A stretch of 64,000 nt of DNA from Bretschneidera sinensis (Eukaryota > Streptophyta > Magnoliopsida > Brassicales > Akaniaceae): positions 100,234,400-100,298,399 of the forward strand of contig CM043700.1 in NCBI GenBank assembly GCA_023935145.1, written 5' to 3'. This document shows positions 43,976 through 56,150 of this stretch, piece by piece. The first letter of the stretch is position 1. Each line of letters starts with the position of its first letter. Both the position numbers and the translations under genes were made by a program. The notes under the pieces are model-generated. The model did no database searches and was not told where the DNA came from. It worked only from the letters and a program-made list of their open reading frames with translations.

Positions 43976-44128
43976 AACAGAAAACAAAAAAGAAATAGAT
44001 TAGGTTTTGGATTCAACAAAAATAAAGGTAAAAACAAAAACTTAAAATTTTGATAGAAATAAAATAGAATAAATAAATAAAAATTATTGAATTAAATGAA
44101 ACTATTTCTAGAAGAATATTTAGCGCAA

Positions 44129-44146
44129 TCCTCGGCAATAGTGCCA
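44129..44146 (-). other. Element H primer-binding site (degenerate tRNA-Asp)
   Basis: The minus strand reads TGGCACTATTGCCGAGGA just inside the 5' LTR. It is a mutated TGGCGCCGTTGCCGGGGA. Confidence 0.85.
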
Positions 44147-44152
44147 AAAACT

Positions 44153-44832
44153 TGTTGTGCATTTATCTACCTAAATAAATAAGCAAATAATCGTACAGTT
44201 TTACTTGCAAGTGCACAAGGTCAATAGTAGCATAGTGTGTAAGTGCGAGATCATCTCCACAGGGATTGGTGAATTTCGTTTTAGAATCAGTTTCACAATG
44301 TAAAAATTGATATAAATAAATATTAAGTCTAGATTGATAATGATGAGAACATAGGGCTTGATATCCACCACTAATCATACTTTCCCAATAAGTAATGTGC
44401 CAATGCACTAGCCCTACTATGAATACCTAATAGTTGTCAATCTAAGGGCATGGTCTCTACTCCTTAAGCTATTAATCTCCCTAAGCAATGAGTTAGGCAT
44501 GGTATCTACTCTAACTTTTTTCTCTCTTAAGGGATTCAACATGGTATATACCGAGTTGTTCCTTAAGAGAACATAAGGTCTATGAAAATCGATAACCACA
44601 CGAGACCTAGGGTATGGTGTATACTCTCGGTTTCCCATGTTGATTAACCCAATAAATCGACGTGGATTTCTTTTGTTACTATCGTCAAACCCAGGACTCA
44701 GTCATCCAAATTGATCTAACTAATTAATCCATACCACATGCATACGTTGATCAGACACACACATATGAGGAATTTAATAAAACAAGCATTAATCAATTAA
44801 AGCATCATAACATGGCTATTTTCAAAGACAAT

Positions 44833-44868
<36 letters not shown>

Positions 44869-45526
44869 AAAAGCATAATTAGGGCTTCAATCGAGCCCTA
44901 TTAGTAAGTTAGTTACACATTCTGTCTATGATAAACATCATCATAACATAAACTAAATAGAAAATATAAAACCCGAAGAATACTGTGGAGACGAGTCGTC
45001 AATTCCTCTCCAAAGCTTACAACTTCAGGAAAAAGTAAAAGATAAAAGGAAGATGTGTTTTCTATGTTTTATAAGCCTATATATAGGGTTCTAAGGGTGC
45101 CTCGAAACCCTAATTTCCAAAGTAGGTCCGGAAGAAATCTTTCCAAAACTGGCTTTGCCGCCTCTCTGTGCGTGTGCGCTCAAGCGCAGAAGCGAAAATC
45201 TTTCCAAAACTGGCTTTGCCGCCTCTCTGTGCGTGTGCGCTCGATCGCTTGCTTCTACACTCGAGCGCATGGGTGCGCTCGAGCCTTCTATGTGTGCGCA
45301 TGATTACTTATGCGCTCGATCGTGGCCATGTTGCGCTCGATCACACTAGCTTTTTCCAAATCTTCAGTTTTCTTCCTTTAAAGTTTCAAAATGCTTTCTT
45401 TTCTTCACAAGCCTATAGAAAACACAGAAAACACAAAAATGAAGTAAAACATAGTAAAATATGTAAACAAAGAGCTTAACAAATATAAATTAAGGGGCTT
45501 AAATGTGAATATTTAAGCACTTATCA
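44153..45526 (-). repeat. Element H 5' LTR
   Basis: This is a 1,374-bp LTR highly similar to 33794-35087. It is longer because of a 61-bp tandem duplication (starting 45135 and 45196) and a longer AT run (about 44835-44866). The TATA box is at about 45078-45086 (minus). The palindrome cluster is 45172-45350 (GCGCTCGATCG, ACTCGAGCGCATGGGTGCGC). Confidence 0.95.
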
Positions 45527-45531
45527 TGTAT

Positions 45532-46540
45532 CTAAGAATAGAGTACTTGATGGAAAAAAGGTGATCTTGTGATGGCATGTTCAAGCTTAGAATTAGTGAA
45601 ATAAATGTCTTTTCTATTCATATTGTTGAATGTTCTTCTAATTTGTCTCTTGCCTTGGAATTAGTGGAATCTTGCATTGGAATTGGTAAATCAACCCTAA
45701 ATTTAAGCCAAACTTTGCCTATATATTCTACAAGCATGATTATAATGATAAATGTGAAATCTGCATTAAAGCAAAAATGACAAAAGAAACATTTTCCTAA
45801 GGCCGAACCATATACTTAATTGTTAAAACTTGTACACTTTGATATTTTTTAGTTAAATTGTATGTTAACAAGAGGAAGAAAGAGATATTTCATAACCTTC
45901 ATTGATGATTATTCTCGTTACACTTATGTGTACTTAATAACAACTAAAGATGAAGCTTATCAAAAGTTTAAAGAACATAAATCAATTATGGAAAAACAAA
46001 AAGAGAAAAAGATTAAAATTCTTCATAGTGATAGGGGAGGAAAATAATTTTCGGATGAAAATAATACATTAAAACAATTTGCTCCGTATACTCCATGACA
46101 AAATATCATGGCTGAAAGAAAAAATAAAACCTTGGTTGAAATGATTAATGCTATACTTCTAAATGCTAAGTTATTATTTAATTTATGGGGGAAACATTAT
46201 TGACTGTATATCATATACTTAATTGAATTCCAACTATAATGAATTTCTCACCATATGAACTATAGGTTGGAAGAAAACCAAACTTGTACTATTTTGAAGT
46301 GTGGGGGTTTCTTGCACTTTACAAAACAACTTACCCACAAATTAAAATTAGGACCAAGAGGAATTATGAGTGTTTTTGTTGGTTATGTATCGAATTCCAA
46401 AGCATATAGATTCTTGGATTTACAATCTAATGTTATAGTTGAATTGTTGCATGTCAAATTTATTGAAAATAAATTCAGTAATGATTTTGTTGCGCATGAA
46501 CCAAATGAGCAAGAAACTATGTCTAGTCAACGTTAAATTG
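45532..46540 (+). pseudogene. Element G integrase
   Basis: After H, the copia pol of G resumes with a broken pre-integrase region. This includes CEICIKAKMTKETF near 45755. The core follows: KRYFITFIDDYSRYTYVYLI with the first catalytic Asp, ILHSDRGGK with the second, then MAERKNKTLVEM near 46110 carrying the Glu region. The C-terminal GPRGIMSVFVGYVSNSKAYR and FLDLQSNVIVELLHVKFIEN ends at about 46536. Frames change several times. Confidence 0.85.
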
Positions 46541-46699
46541 TGACAAGTCAACAATAAAATATAACTATTAATATCTCCATTGGGAAGAAAATGAAGTATT
46601 TGGAATCTAAGGAGAAGTTAAAGCGCAAGGAAAGAAAAATCAATACATATTGAGTTCATTGGTTCACAGTCCATAATCTTTTTTTGTTGAAGGTAATAA

Positions 46700-47465
46700 A
46701 TCAAATTTGTATAGAAAATACCTATCTTATTTAACATTGAAGATGATCTTGCATTTAATGAGGCAATGGTCTCTAGAGATGCAACTTTCTAGAAGAAGCT
46801 GTAAATGATGAAATGAACTCAATAATATTTAACAATACTTGGGTTCTAATGGATCTATCTTCGAGATCTAAACCTATAGGATGAAAACAAGAATTTAGAA
46901 AAAAAAAAATATAATACAAATGGATCTACACAAATTTTTAAGGCTAGATCAATAGCCAAAGGTTTAGCAGAAAAAGAAAGTATAGAATATTTTGATACTT
47001 AATGCACATTTTGCATGCATAACCTTAATCAGAATGATATTGGATTTGGTGTCAATTTATAAATTTTATGTATACTAAATGGATGTTAAAAATACATTCT
47101 AAAATGTTGATTTGAATAAGGAAGTATACATAGAATAACCTGAGGGGTTTGTACTTCTTGAAAATGAAAATAAAGTGTGCAATTTAGTCAAATATTTGTA
47201 TAGATCGAAACATGCACACAAGCAATGGCACGACAAGTTTGATTATGCAATTTCATCACATCATTTTACGTATAATAGTGTAGATAATCGTATATACTCT
47301 AAATTCACAAAAGAATATGGATCGATCATATACCTTTATATGGATTATATATTGATTTTTAGCACTAATATGCTTGGTACAACTAAAAAAAGGGATTTTT
47401 TACTTCAAAATTAAAGATCAAAGATCTTAGTGAAATATATATGTGTTCTAGGTAAAATTTTGAAA
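46700..47465 (+). pseudogene. Element G reverse transcriptase, 3' truncated
   Basis: Recognisable copia RT pieces are the region around 46800-46860 (MNSIIFNNTWVLMDL-like, preceding the KPIG box), KARSIAKGLAEKE near 46940, VKNTF-like near 47085, LVKYLYRSKHAHKQWHDKFD at 47183, and the active-site region IIYLYMDYILIFSTNMLGTT near 47328 (YVDD changed to YMDY). Homology ends at about 47460. The rest of RT and all of RNase H are missing. Confidence 0.8.
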
Positions 47466-48300
47466 GGTGTTGATGTGGACAAATAAACAAGAGAGCTAAT
47501 CCGAAGTACTAAACTAAAGGGGAAGTGGAGCAATCCCAAAGTGCCAAATCAATCTGATGACAAATATCTCTTATACCTAATACATCTTTAGAGTATAAAA
47601 CTTTAGCTTCCATGCACAAATGAGTTATTTATAGGCAAGTCAGAATGCTAAGACCATGTCTCAATCATGTAGGGCATGTAACGCCATACATGTGGCTTAA
47701 CCAATCAAAATTCTTTGAAATCTTGCAATGGGGCAGACTTAACAATTTATATGCTTTGGGAACATATTCTTTACATTATAGTACAAATCTAGTATTATAG
47801 GTGACCCAATGTGGTCTTCGACAACATCTTGGAATGTACCTTGCACTTCATCCTCGAAAATAGTCCTTCGGAGAGCTCCCAAAGACCATACGGTTACGTG
47901 TCTCTCTATTATAAAATATACTTTATTCTACATGGCAAACAAATAAGTTGAACATGTGGTGCCTTGTGACAAGTTCACACCTCTCTTCAACTCAATAGTT
48001 TAGACTCTTGCACGCGGAGACTACCAAACCTCTAAGTTTGCACGCGCATCAAACAAATGACCTTCGTAAAACTACTTGACTCCCAAGATGACACATGGTA
48101 GCCTCGAGATATGTACTATTCTTTATCACATATAAATAGACAACTTACCTTATATGAAGAAACTTTTTTCTTAGTTATCTTGAATGCTCATCAACTATCT
48201 CTTAACCTTATTTTTCTTTTTTCTCACTCTTCCATACAATGGCTTGCAAAGGTGCCTAGATAAATCAACTTGTGGTAATGATTAACAATAAAATAATGTA
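47466..48300. other. Unclassified stretch after the G RT
   Basis: No coding homology or LTR pair is visible. It starts abruptly where copia RT stops (near TTGATGTGGACAAATAAAC). A CT-rich piece near 48195-48235 precedes an ATG at 48240 that leads into the mobile-domain remnant below. Confidence 0.4.
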
Positions 48301-49400
48301 CCAAAACTTCATCCAAAGATTAAATGGAAAAATTCTTCTTGAATAAAAAATAATTTTGTAACTCGTATTACACATCAAACGTTTGAACATCGATTCTTGA
48401 TAGATGTGTTATGGGAATTTGCGATGAAACCTTGATAAATACCTTGAAATTTCAAACATGTAAAGCTCAAATTATCCCTAATCCATGATACGTACCTGGT
48501 ATGAACTCGGTGATTACCCCACATCTTCATTTCATTTTTGGGGCCATGTTGGACCTCCAATGGGGTGGGTTCAATGGTGTGAAAACTTCTTGACTATAAA
48601 CAAAGTGGCCTTGCATTGTGTTAGGATTCTCTATGCCATTAGAGTGAGTATGGGAGACATCTCTATCAGAGACACAAATAGATTATCGGTACTCATCACT
48701 TGATGGTCCTAAAAAACTCTTACTTTTATCATCGCATGTGGTGGAATTATAGTTCTTCTCGAATACGTTCATGCTTTAGTATTGTTTTCATTCACTGGAG
48801 ATTTAGGTTTGACATGGTACTAATTTGATACGAATGCGAAAGAAGCATTAGTGGCCTTACAGGAAAGTTTGGAGAACTCGAGCAAGACTTCATCGAGGAA
48901 TAAGGCTCCTAACAAGAAGGCCTCTTACTTCGCCTAGATTAACTATTGGTTCACTTATCTTGCTATAGTTTCGAAGAAGACTCCCGATGATGAAAAAAGA
49001 TGAGACTTCAAAACTTTTAGGAAAAGGCTTAACGTAGCTTGGGAAAATTCAAACTAGAATCATTCCTCGCGGTATGGCTGACCATCTTTGTGCTTGAATA
49101 TATTCTAGAAGCCTCTATGCACACAAGAGCATTTCTCTTGGCCATCAAGCTTGCACGCGGCTTTAGGCTTCTTCTAGAACTTTTATATTTAGGTAGCTTA
49201 TAAAAACATTTGTTTTATACTAAGGAGGCCGTTGTGGTGTCTAGCGATCACTATGGCATCAGGTTGTATAGATATAGTATGCTAATGATGATGTTCATTT
49301 TAGACACTTTAAGGGATATGGCCCAAAGGTAACTGAACATACGGTGACTCTAGGCCTCGATATGGTATTAGATCCTCTTAATGACCTGACTATTAGGGGG
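48301..49400 (+). pseudogene. Decayed plant mobile domain (PMD) coding sequence
   Basis: Across several frames the plus strand gives ASYFA-INYWFTYLAIVSKK near 48925, then SFLAVWLTIFVLEYILEAS followed by FLLAIKLARGFRLLLELLYL near 49055-49200. This follows the pattern FLA.WLS.FVF ... F..AI.LARG..LAL...LAS.Y of the plant mobile domain (MAIN/PMD-like, often annotated aminotransferase-like). Upstream pieces near 48500-48830 (NKVALHCVRILYAIRVSM, FSFTGDLGLT) would be its N-terminal half. Many stops exist. PMD occurs both in host nuclear proteins and in plant DNA and LTR transposons; which applies here is not clear. Confidence 0.5.
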
Positions 49401-52400
49401 TATTATCATGATGAAAAAGGGTATGGATGTCGTGCAACTTACTAGTAAATATTCAATAAGTTTTCTAAAATTTTTCTTTATATGTATATATCAATTCAAA
49501 TGGACATAAGTATATGTGGCGTATCCTTTTCGATGGATTTTTTCCCCTTAAAGTTGTCCTTATGATCATCTCGGTCGATGAATTCATCCTTTGTTGTTTA
49601 TTCAACAACATTCCTCTTTTCTTGTTACTTTTCTAGATCTTTAACTCCCTCGACTAGGTTAGCTAGAGAGGTGGCTAGTATCTCCTTGAGCTCTTCAATT
49701 GTGCTAGTTTTCTCAAACATTTCTTCTAAGTCAATGAAGCTTTCCCTTAGTCTTTCACTTAGAATTCAAAACTAGGTAGGGGCGGTCGATTTGTTTTTAT
49801 GATTGGGGCCTATGATGGAATGTTTTATGAAAATGTAAATGGGGACTTTGGTGTTAATATTAACAAATTGACATGAACTTTTGAAATAGAATCCTGTTAG
49901 ACCTTTCCTTTGGTCCAATCTTAGTTTTATTTGGTCCATATGTTAGGCCTTGAGCTTCTTGGATAATGACTTTTGTCATTTTTTTTTTGTTTTTCTGAAA
50001 ATCCTTTTTTTCTTGCTCAAAGCCTACCAATAGGACCAAATTCGTTTGGGATTGGTTTATGTTAATTGCACACTCAGCAATATATACAACAATTTTATAT
50101 ACAAAAAAAAAATTTATTTTCCCACTTGGATCTATAATTTATTTCAATGTTATTTTATTAAAATCACTTTGACAAATTCGAAATTGAATTTTAATTGACT
50201 AGCTTTTTATGAGTCCTAAATGAAAAGCCCGTTCAATCGGTCCAAGACAAGGTCTGCTTGAGTTGTATGTGATGAAGTCGTCAAACCTCAATTCATCAAC
50301 TTGGCTTAATCCAATTAAAAAAGGTTTAGTCTAAAGCCTTAAGCCTGCAACTAATTTCTTCAAACTCTTTTAAGAAATTCATCTCTTTGATTTTAAATCA
50401 AAAAAAAAAAAATTAAGGAAAGCAAATCATTTTTCTAAAACTTGAAATCTTAGATTGAATTGTTTTTTTAAGGCTAAGTATAATAAATTGAGCAAAGCCA
50501 TGATTATTATTTCCTTTTAACACATTCTTGAATCCAAAATTCAACCTCCTTTGTTGGAATGCCTTTATTTGAAAAATTGAATTTCGAATATTTAGGGTAT
50601 CTTTACTTAGGCTCCCATTTTTTTATGGATTAAAGTCAAAATCAAAGAACTTATGTAAACGAGTTTTTTTTATTTTGATTTAATCGAGAGTTCATAATTT
50701 TTTTTAAATCTTAAAATTCTCTAATCAAGATCAATTCAAAAGATCCGTAACCAAAATATTTTAGGCTAAATGGGATCGATTACACCATATTAAGTTCTTT
50801 CAAAATCTTGTGGAGATAAATCCTTATATTCTTCAGGTTTGGCTTGATTCTAGGGTTAATGGAGACCAGTTAATTAAGAAAACAAAAGGACCCTCTTATT
50901 GATCCTAACTGTTGAAAATTCAATAATTTTTTTTATTTGTTTTAAAATAAAGGGTTTAATTCAAACATTTGTTGGCTCAAATTGACTCATTTAAACATTT
51001 GGAAATGAGAGCATTAATTTTGGGGGAGTAAACTCATAAAATTTCCAAATTTAGAGTTAATTTCCTTCAATTAAGGACCTCCATGGTCTACTTCTTAAAT
51101 CAATAAGTCTAAATAAGAAAATTTTCGTTATCTTCATTAAATCAAGACTTTAACTAAGGTTCTCTAAATTTAAATCCAAAGTATGAAAATGTTATCCTAT
51201 CATACAATATGTATATACATCTTACCATACATACTCACACGTATGCAACAAAGAGTAGGGAAGTTTCTAAGGTTTCTAAGTGGGCTAGTCTCCTTATTTC
51301 AGTGGTGGGCTTAGGGTACAACTAGAAGGATGATATAGAACTATCTTCATTACAACCACACTTGAGGATAACTACTTAAGCAGTTGGAACTACTTAAGTG
51401 CCCAGTGTGAGTATATGATAATTAGCTTAAATTCATCAATGAATAATAGTAACTGGTAGTTGAAAATGTTAGGTGCAAGTATTTCATAAATAACATGTAT
51501 TTTTTCTAAAATTTAAAAAGTCCACCCAAACCTATATGTTGTTTAGCATCCCTAGTTGAGTTGCCAATTGTAGGGTCCTCTCCCAAGGTCTCCCCCAAGA
51601 CTCCATCCGATCTCAAGCATCCCTCCCCAGGGGTGAGCTACGATGGATTCGATTTGATATGGGGTGGGGTGAGGCTAGCCTTGGAGACACATAATGACTT
51701 GCCTTCTTATTTGCCTTATGCACTTCTTTCTCATTTCTTCTATTTGCCTCTTTCTTTAGGGTCATTCTAATGATTTGAGCCCAATTAAAAGATTCATAGG
51801 CTGAAGCCTATAACTCGTGGGATGAGGAGTCACCACTTACCTTTTGAGGGAAAGATAAAGAATCTTCTTTTAACTCCTTGTAGGGTCTACGATTAAGAGG
51901 TTCAAGGTTTGTTATTTCGGTTTACAAGATGAATAAGTTGAACCCATCATCTCGCTTAGGCCAAAGCTTAGCCCTTACTCATTTGGGTGAACTCGTTAAA
52001 TAATTTAAAATAGTTCTTATTTGTGCTTTCTATACATTCACAAGCATGCATATTAAAATTAAAAACAATTATATACAATCAAACAAATAAGCAAAACACA
52101 AAAGTACATCTTATATACTATGTATAATATCTAACATAAACACACAATTACATGCTTGTGGAGGTTTATATGGAAACATTATGCCTAGATCTAAAGAAAA
52201 GTAGAGGGAGTTTGTACCTTGGTAGAATTGTTCAAGGGATGCATACTTCCAGAGTATGACTCCAGCTTTAACGCTACGCCTCTTGTTTGGCATATAGATG
52301 GAGTGTGTACCTTAGGAGAACTCTTCCAAGGGATATAGACTTCTAGAGAATGACTGGTGCCTTAGTGCTACGACTCTTGTTTAGGGTGTAAGGGTTCTTT

Positions 52401-53220
52401 AAAGAAGGACTAAGCTTTCGCAGAACGCCTTAGAATGTTAGATCCTTGCTCTAAATGGATCTACTCTATTTTTACTCAAGAATGTAGTGGGTGTTCTTGG
52501 AGAAGAAAAGAGGAGAAAGGCCAAAAAATGAAAACCTTGAATAAATTCTCTAGTCTAAAGAATTAGAGACTATTTTCTTAGAGAAGTTATTGTTTGAAGG
52601 TGAAATGGAAGAGCCTATATATAAGCTAGAGGGGGAGATCCCAAATGGTTGAGATCAAAAGTTGAAACTTTCCAAAATGGTTCCAATAGTTGAGATAAAG
52701 TCAAAGGAGGTGATTGAGAGAGATTGGAGGGATTTTCATTTTGTTAAGAGAATGGAGGGTTAGGATTGGTCCAAAATATTTCAAATCATGTCCAAGGGCT
52801 AAGGTTAGTCCTTGATCCTCAAGAAAATCAATTATGATCAGTTAGGATCAATTTAGGATCAATCAAGGGGACAAACAAGCCAAAAATCATGAAATGAACC
52901 AAATTAAAATTCCAAGTCCGCCCTAACCAAGCTTGTTTGGTGGGTCTAGTTCGGGCCTAATTTGGATTGCTCCGGACCAACCTGAAACACCCCCTTTTAG
53001 TATTTTCTCGTCATTTTAACCTATTTATCAATCTTTAGGCCATGTTTTTTTTTTGTTGGGTTTGGTTTTGCCTTTTCTTGGTCAATTTTGGCATCTCAGT
53101 TATTTCCATTTTAAGCTCGATTCTAGCGTTCTTGCATTATTTGAAGTATGGTTCCTTATTTCTCATCATAAGGCCACCACATGAACCTCTTGGAAATATT
53201 GGCGGTCAAAATCCTGCATT
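49401..53220. other. Unclassified AT-rich stretch, 3.8 kb
   Basis: No recognisable protein was found on either strand. Near 49575-49760 the minus strand has a coiled-coil-like SFIDLEEMFEKTSTIEELKE stretch without family assignment. Poly-A/T runs and a promoter-like CCTATATATAAGC near 52612 are present. A 93-bp imperfect tandem repeat is at 52207-52392. GATGAGGAGTCACCACTTAC near 51815 resembles sequences common in plant LTR elements. It ends where the copia 3' end of G begins. Confidence 0.4.
52207..52392. repeat. 93-bp imperfect tandem repeat
   Basis: GGAGTTTGTACCTTGGTAGA at 52207 and GGAGTGTGTACCTTAGGAGA at 52300 start two units. They share CAAGGGAT, ATACTTC-like and GCTACGCCTCTTGTTT-like stretches. 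The copies are clearly diverged. Confidence 0.8.
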
Positions 53221-53541
53221 TACTAGCACAAGGAAACTCCACCTATATGAATATAGAAGTGATATGTCTTTTACCTAGATAAGTATGAAGGCAGGATGAG
53301 CACACGACCATAAAAGTGCTAAAGCTGTTTATAAACCTCTTTAGAAATTGGATAACATCATGTGTGTGATATTTAGGTTTTAACACAAGGAGTTTTGGTT
53401 TGATCTACAGACACCTACAACTTCATTAGGATTTTAAAATATTTACACAAATTGAAGTTTCAAATTGAAAGATACATTTTTATATGATATTATCATTTAA
53501 ACTAATTTTTATGCTATTAATATTACAATCTAGTGGGTGAT
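53221..53541 (+). other. Element G 3' non-coding end and polypurine tract
   Basis: AGGAAACTCCACCTATATGA and ACCATAAAAGTGCTAA match the equivalent 3' region of element C (from about 8900). It ends in the purine-rich AGTGGGTGAT before the right LTR. Confidence 0.75.
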
Positions 53542-54076
53542 TGTTACTGTAGATAGTAAAAATAGTGTGAAACAAGATTCTCACATTGAAAAAGTATTGC
53601 AAATGTAAGTGCTTTATATAGTAAAGCACAAGTGTTACATGAGTAAAGTAAACTTAGACCAATGCTGCGTGCGACGAGGGTAGTGGACTGTATAGGGTGT
53701 TTTGGACGTTATTGAGGTTCAGTTAGCACTTGGACACTTGGTAGTTGTAGAAATTAAGGTGCCAGAATTACTTTTATATATAATTTATTTTTATTGTACG
53801 CCACTTATTTATGAAAATTGTAAATTTAAATTAAAATGACACTTATTTAATTGAAAATGTAAATTTAAATTAACTATCAAATGACTTTTCAAAGGTGCCT
53901 CTTAGTCATTATAAATACAGAGCAGATCTAAAGGTTTATATAAGAGAGTTTTAGGGCTTTGATTGATTCTGGAAGCGACTTGTCCTATTGATGATAGTGG
54001 GCAATGTCTCTTTAAGGACATGTTATACACGACTCAAAGTCCAAATCTATTTACCTTGATATATATTTTTCTAGCA
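53542..54076 (+). repeat. Element G right LTR
   Basis: The 535-bp repeat begins TGTTACTGTAGATAGT and ends TTTTTCTAGCA. It aligns with 13097-13651 with many substitutions, the most diverged LTR pair in the window. Confidence 0.85.
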
Positions 54077-54398
54077 TCACATATATTCTTTATTGATATA
54101 GGAAAAATATACCCTCGAACTAGAAAAATGAAACCTATTAACCACATGGACAAAATAGTAATCTTTACCCATTTGGATCATATAAATAAGGGGTCCCTTA
54201 AGCAATAAGCAATTCAATTCACTCATTTATTTTCACTCTCTCCAATTCATATTTGACTTAACCTTCAGAGGGTCCCTCTCGGAGCAAACCACTTCGGGTC
54301 GGCTTTTAGGTATCTGAGATCCTGCTCATGCTAGACCCGACTCTAACGATCGACATGATAAACCCCAAACAATATGTGACCTATTTTCAGCATCAACA
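54077..54398 (+). repeat. Element J left LTR, 3' fragment
   Basis: The fragment has a TATA box (ATATAAATAAGG, about 54179-54190) and ends TTTTCAGCATCAACA. ATTGACACCGTCCATGGGAA, a degenerate form of the ATTGGCGCCGTCTGTGGGAA primer-site region of many plant Ty3 elements, follows at 54401-54420. No second LTR is in the window, so limits rest on these marks. Confidence 0.65.
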
Positions 54399-54448
54399 GA
54401 ATTGACACCGTCCATGGGAATGTATCAGTCTTATCTCACTTGAAAATG

Positions 54449-56150
54449 CCACCCAGAAAAATCTCAAACTGAAACACCACCCAAACAACCTTTGAAGTCT
54501 ATCCATATGAACTACCATCACCCCCACCTCTCATGGAAGGGCAGAACCATCTTCGTACTTCGACGGGTAATACCATAGCCGAGGTGAACGAAGGGAGGGA
54601 TCCGATTGGCTAACTGCCTGATCCATACTCAAACCAAGCAATCCGAAACGAAACTCATGAGGCAGACCTTGACCAACTTGTCAGCAGAGCCGAGTACAAC
54701 ACTTTTCAGCATCGACTCGAGGAAGTAATTGCTCAGCTTGGATTACCCGAGCCAAGCAGGACTCGAAATCATTAGTTAACAGTTTGAACTACCTACATCA
54801 TTTAAAAGACTACCAAGCTGGTTCCTCGAAACGACTGACCCGAGGAGGTGAGCTCAGAAAGAAGACATAAACCCTCAACATAGGACAAAATTTGAGGGCG
54901 CCTTTAAGATAGAAGAGAACTGAGTAAAATAAGCCCTTAGCAAAGTCCTCAACGTTCAATCCAAGATGAAGAGTCAATCTTAAACTTACACCTATCAAAG
55001 AAGCGATAAGAGCAAGATAAGTCTGAGGTGAGCAAGACATGAACGAACAAATTTGACTCACCATCAATGCTATTAGAGGAAACATTCTTGACGAGATCAA
55101 GCCAGTAGGTAACCCCTTCTCATAGAAGATCATGGAGGAGAAGATGCCTCCAAACTTCAAAATACCCCACATGGAGCCTTACAAAGTAAAAACCTGTCCA
55201 AAAGATCACTTGGAAAATTTTAAGTCTCTAATATTCCTCCAATGCCACTTAGAAACAGCGATCTGCCATGCGTCCCAATAACTCTATAAGAAATGACAAT
55301 GAGACAGTTCTCCAGATTGCCTACAGGGTTAATTGAGTCATTTGATGAGCTCAAGGAAATGTTCGCAACCCTTTTTCATTTGTCGAGGACCTAAAAGAAC
55401 TCTTGAAAGTCTGCTCAGCATAATATAACATTTTGAGGAAAGCCTTCACGAATACATTGCGCTATTCACCTCGACCATGGTACAAGTAAATGACTTGTAC
55501 TAAAGAGTGACAGTTATGGCTTTCACTAGTGGCCACAAAATCCTTTGACTTCAGCTATTACCTCTCAAGAAATCCCTTGGAAACTATACCGACCCTTCTA
55601 GCCAAAGCAGATGAGTTTGTGATTGAGGAAAAAGATTAGGCCTTCCGCAAAAGAAGAGAGAAGGCCCTAGTGGGCAGAAAGAAAAAAGAGCTTAAAGAAC
55701 CAAGGCTCAAAGGCGAGCAGAAGAAATGACAGTATGATGTTCGAAAGAGTGAGAAATCAAGAACTCCTCAGGATTATGAGATCTACATAACTCTTAACAC
55801 ATCAAGGGGCAAACTTTTTTATGGAATAGCCAACCAAGACATTGTCAGATGGCCCTCCAATATCAAAGCCCTAGCCGCAAAAAGAGACTTGAGTCATTTC
55901 TGTCGCTTTCACTAGAATCACGACCATGATACAAATGAGTGTAGACATCTGAGAGAAAAGATCGAGAGTTTGATATAGAGAGCGTACTTGAATAAATTTG
56001 TGAAGATAGAATCAAGAAGAAGCCTAGGACATAGAAGCCTTGGTCGGAAAAACCCGAATTGAAGAAGCTTGAATCCTAGAGAAAGGATTTAGATAACACA
56101 AATCTTGACTAGAAAAGAGAATAATAGAAGATGGTGATCCCTCCAAAAGA
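54449..56150 (+). pseudogene. Element J gag
   Basis: The translation from ATG 54449 (MPPRKIS) is broken by more than a dozen stops. Recognisable pieces are RAEYNTFQHRLEEVIAQLGL (about 54690), RNPFSFVEDLKELLKV (near 55365), and the zinc-binding DLSHFCRFH-NHDHDTNECRH with HLREKIESLI (about 55890-55980). CxFHxxxxHxTxxCxxLK(E/K)xIE is the typical gag knuckle of Tat-type elements. Confidence 0.82.

Larger units (their letters stand above)
33794..45526 (-). mobile_element. Ty3/gypsy element H (Tat/Athila type) with extra downstream ORF
   Basis: A complete 11,733-bp minus-strand element is flanked by a perfect TGTAT duplication (33789-33793 and 45527-45531). The order is LTR (44153-45526), primer site, gag, protease, RT, RNase H, integrase, extra reading frame, 3' non-coding DNA, polypurine tract, LTR (33794-35087). 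The family differs from A/D: protease LLDLGAGVNLLP, other palindromes, other extra ORF. Its 3' non-coding DNA matches element B. Stops and frameshifts are moderate and the LTRs are very similar, so it is a recent layer inside G. Confidence 0.96.
13097..54076 (+). mobile_element. Ty1/copia element G, split by nested insertions
   Basis: Two related 0.54-kb LTRs (13097-13651, 53542-54076) bound a plus-strand copia element. Its coding order across the insertions is gag (13673-14046, then 33099-33365), protease (33459-33737), integrase (45532-46540) and reverse transcriptase (to about 47460). RNase H and the end of RT are missing. The last 320 bp before the right LTR is a recognisable copia 3' end. 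Removing F (14047-33098) and H (33794-45526) restores continuous homology. The LTRs are clearly diverged and the frames are full of stops, so G is the oldest layer of the nest. I found no convincing target duplication. Confidence 0.85.

Noticed and set aside
51540..51780. Short frame MPIVGSSPKVSPKTP as a protein-coding gene
   Set aside because: No homology, no neighbours and low-complexity start; more likely repeat sequence.
54810..55172. 120-codon minus-strand frame
   Set aside because: It is antisense to the decayed gag of J.
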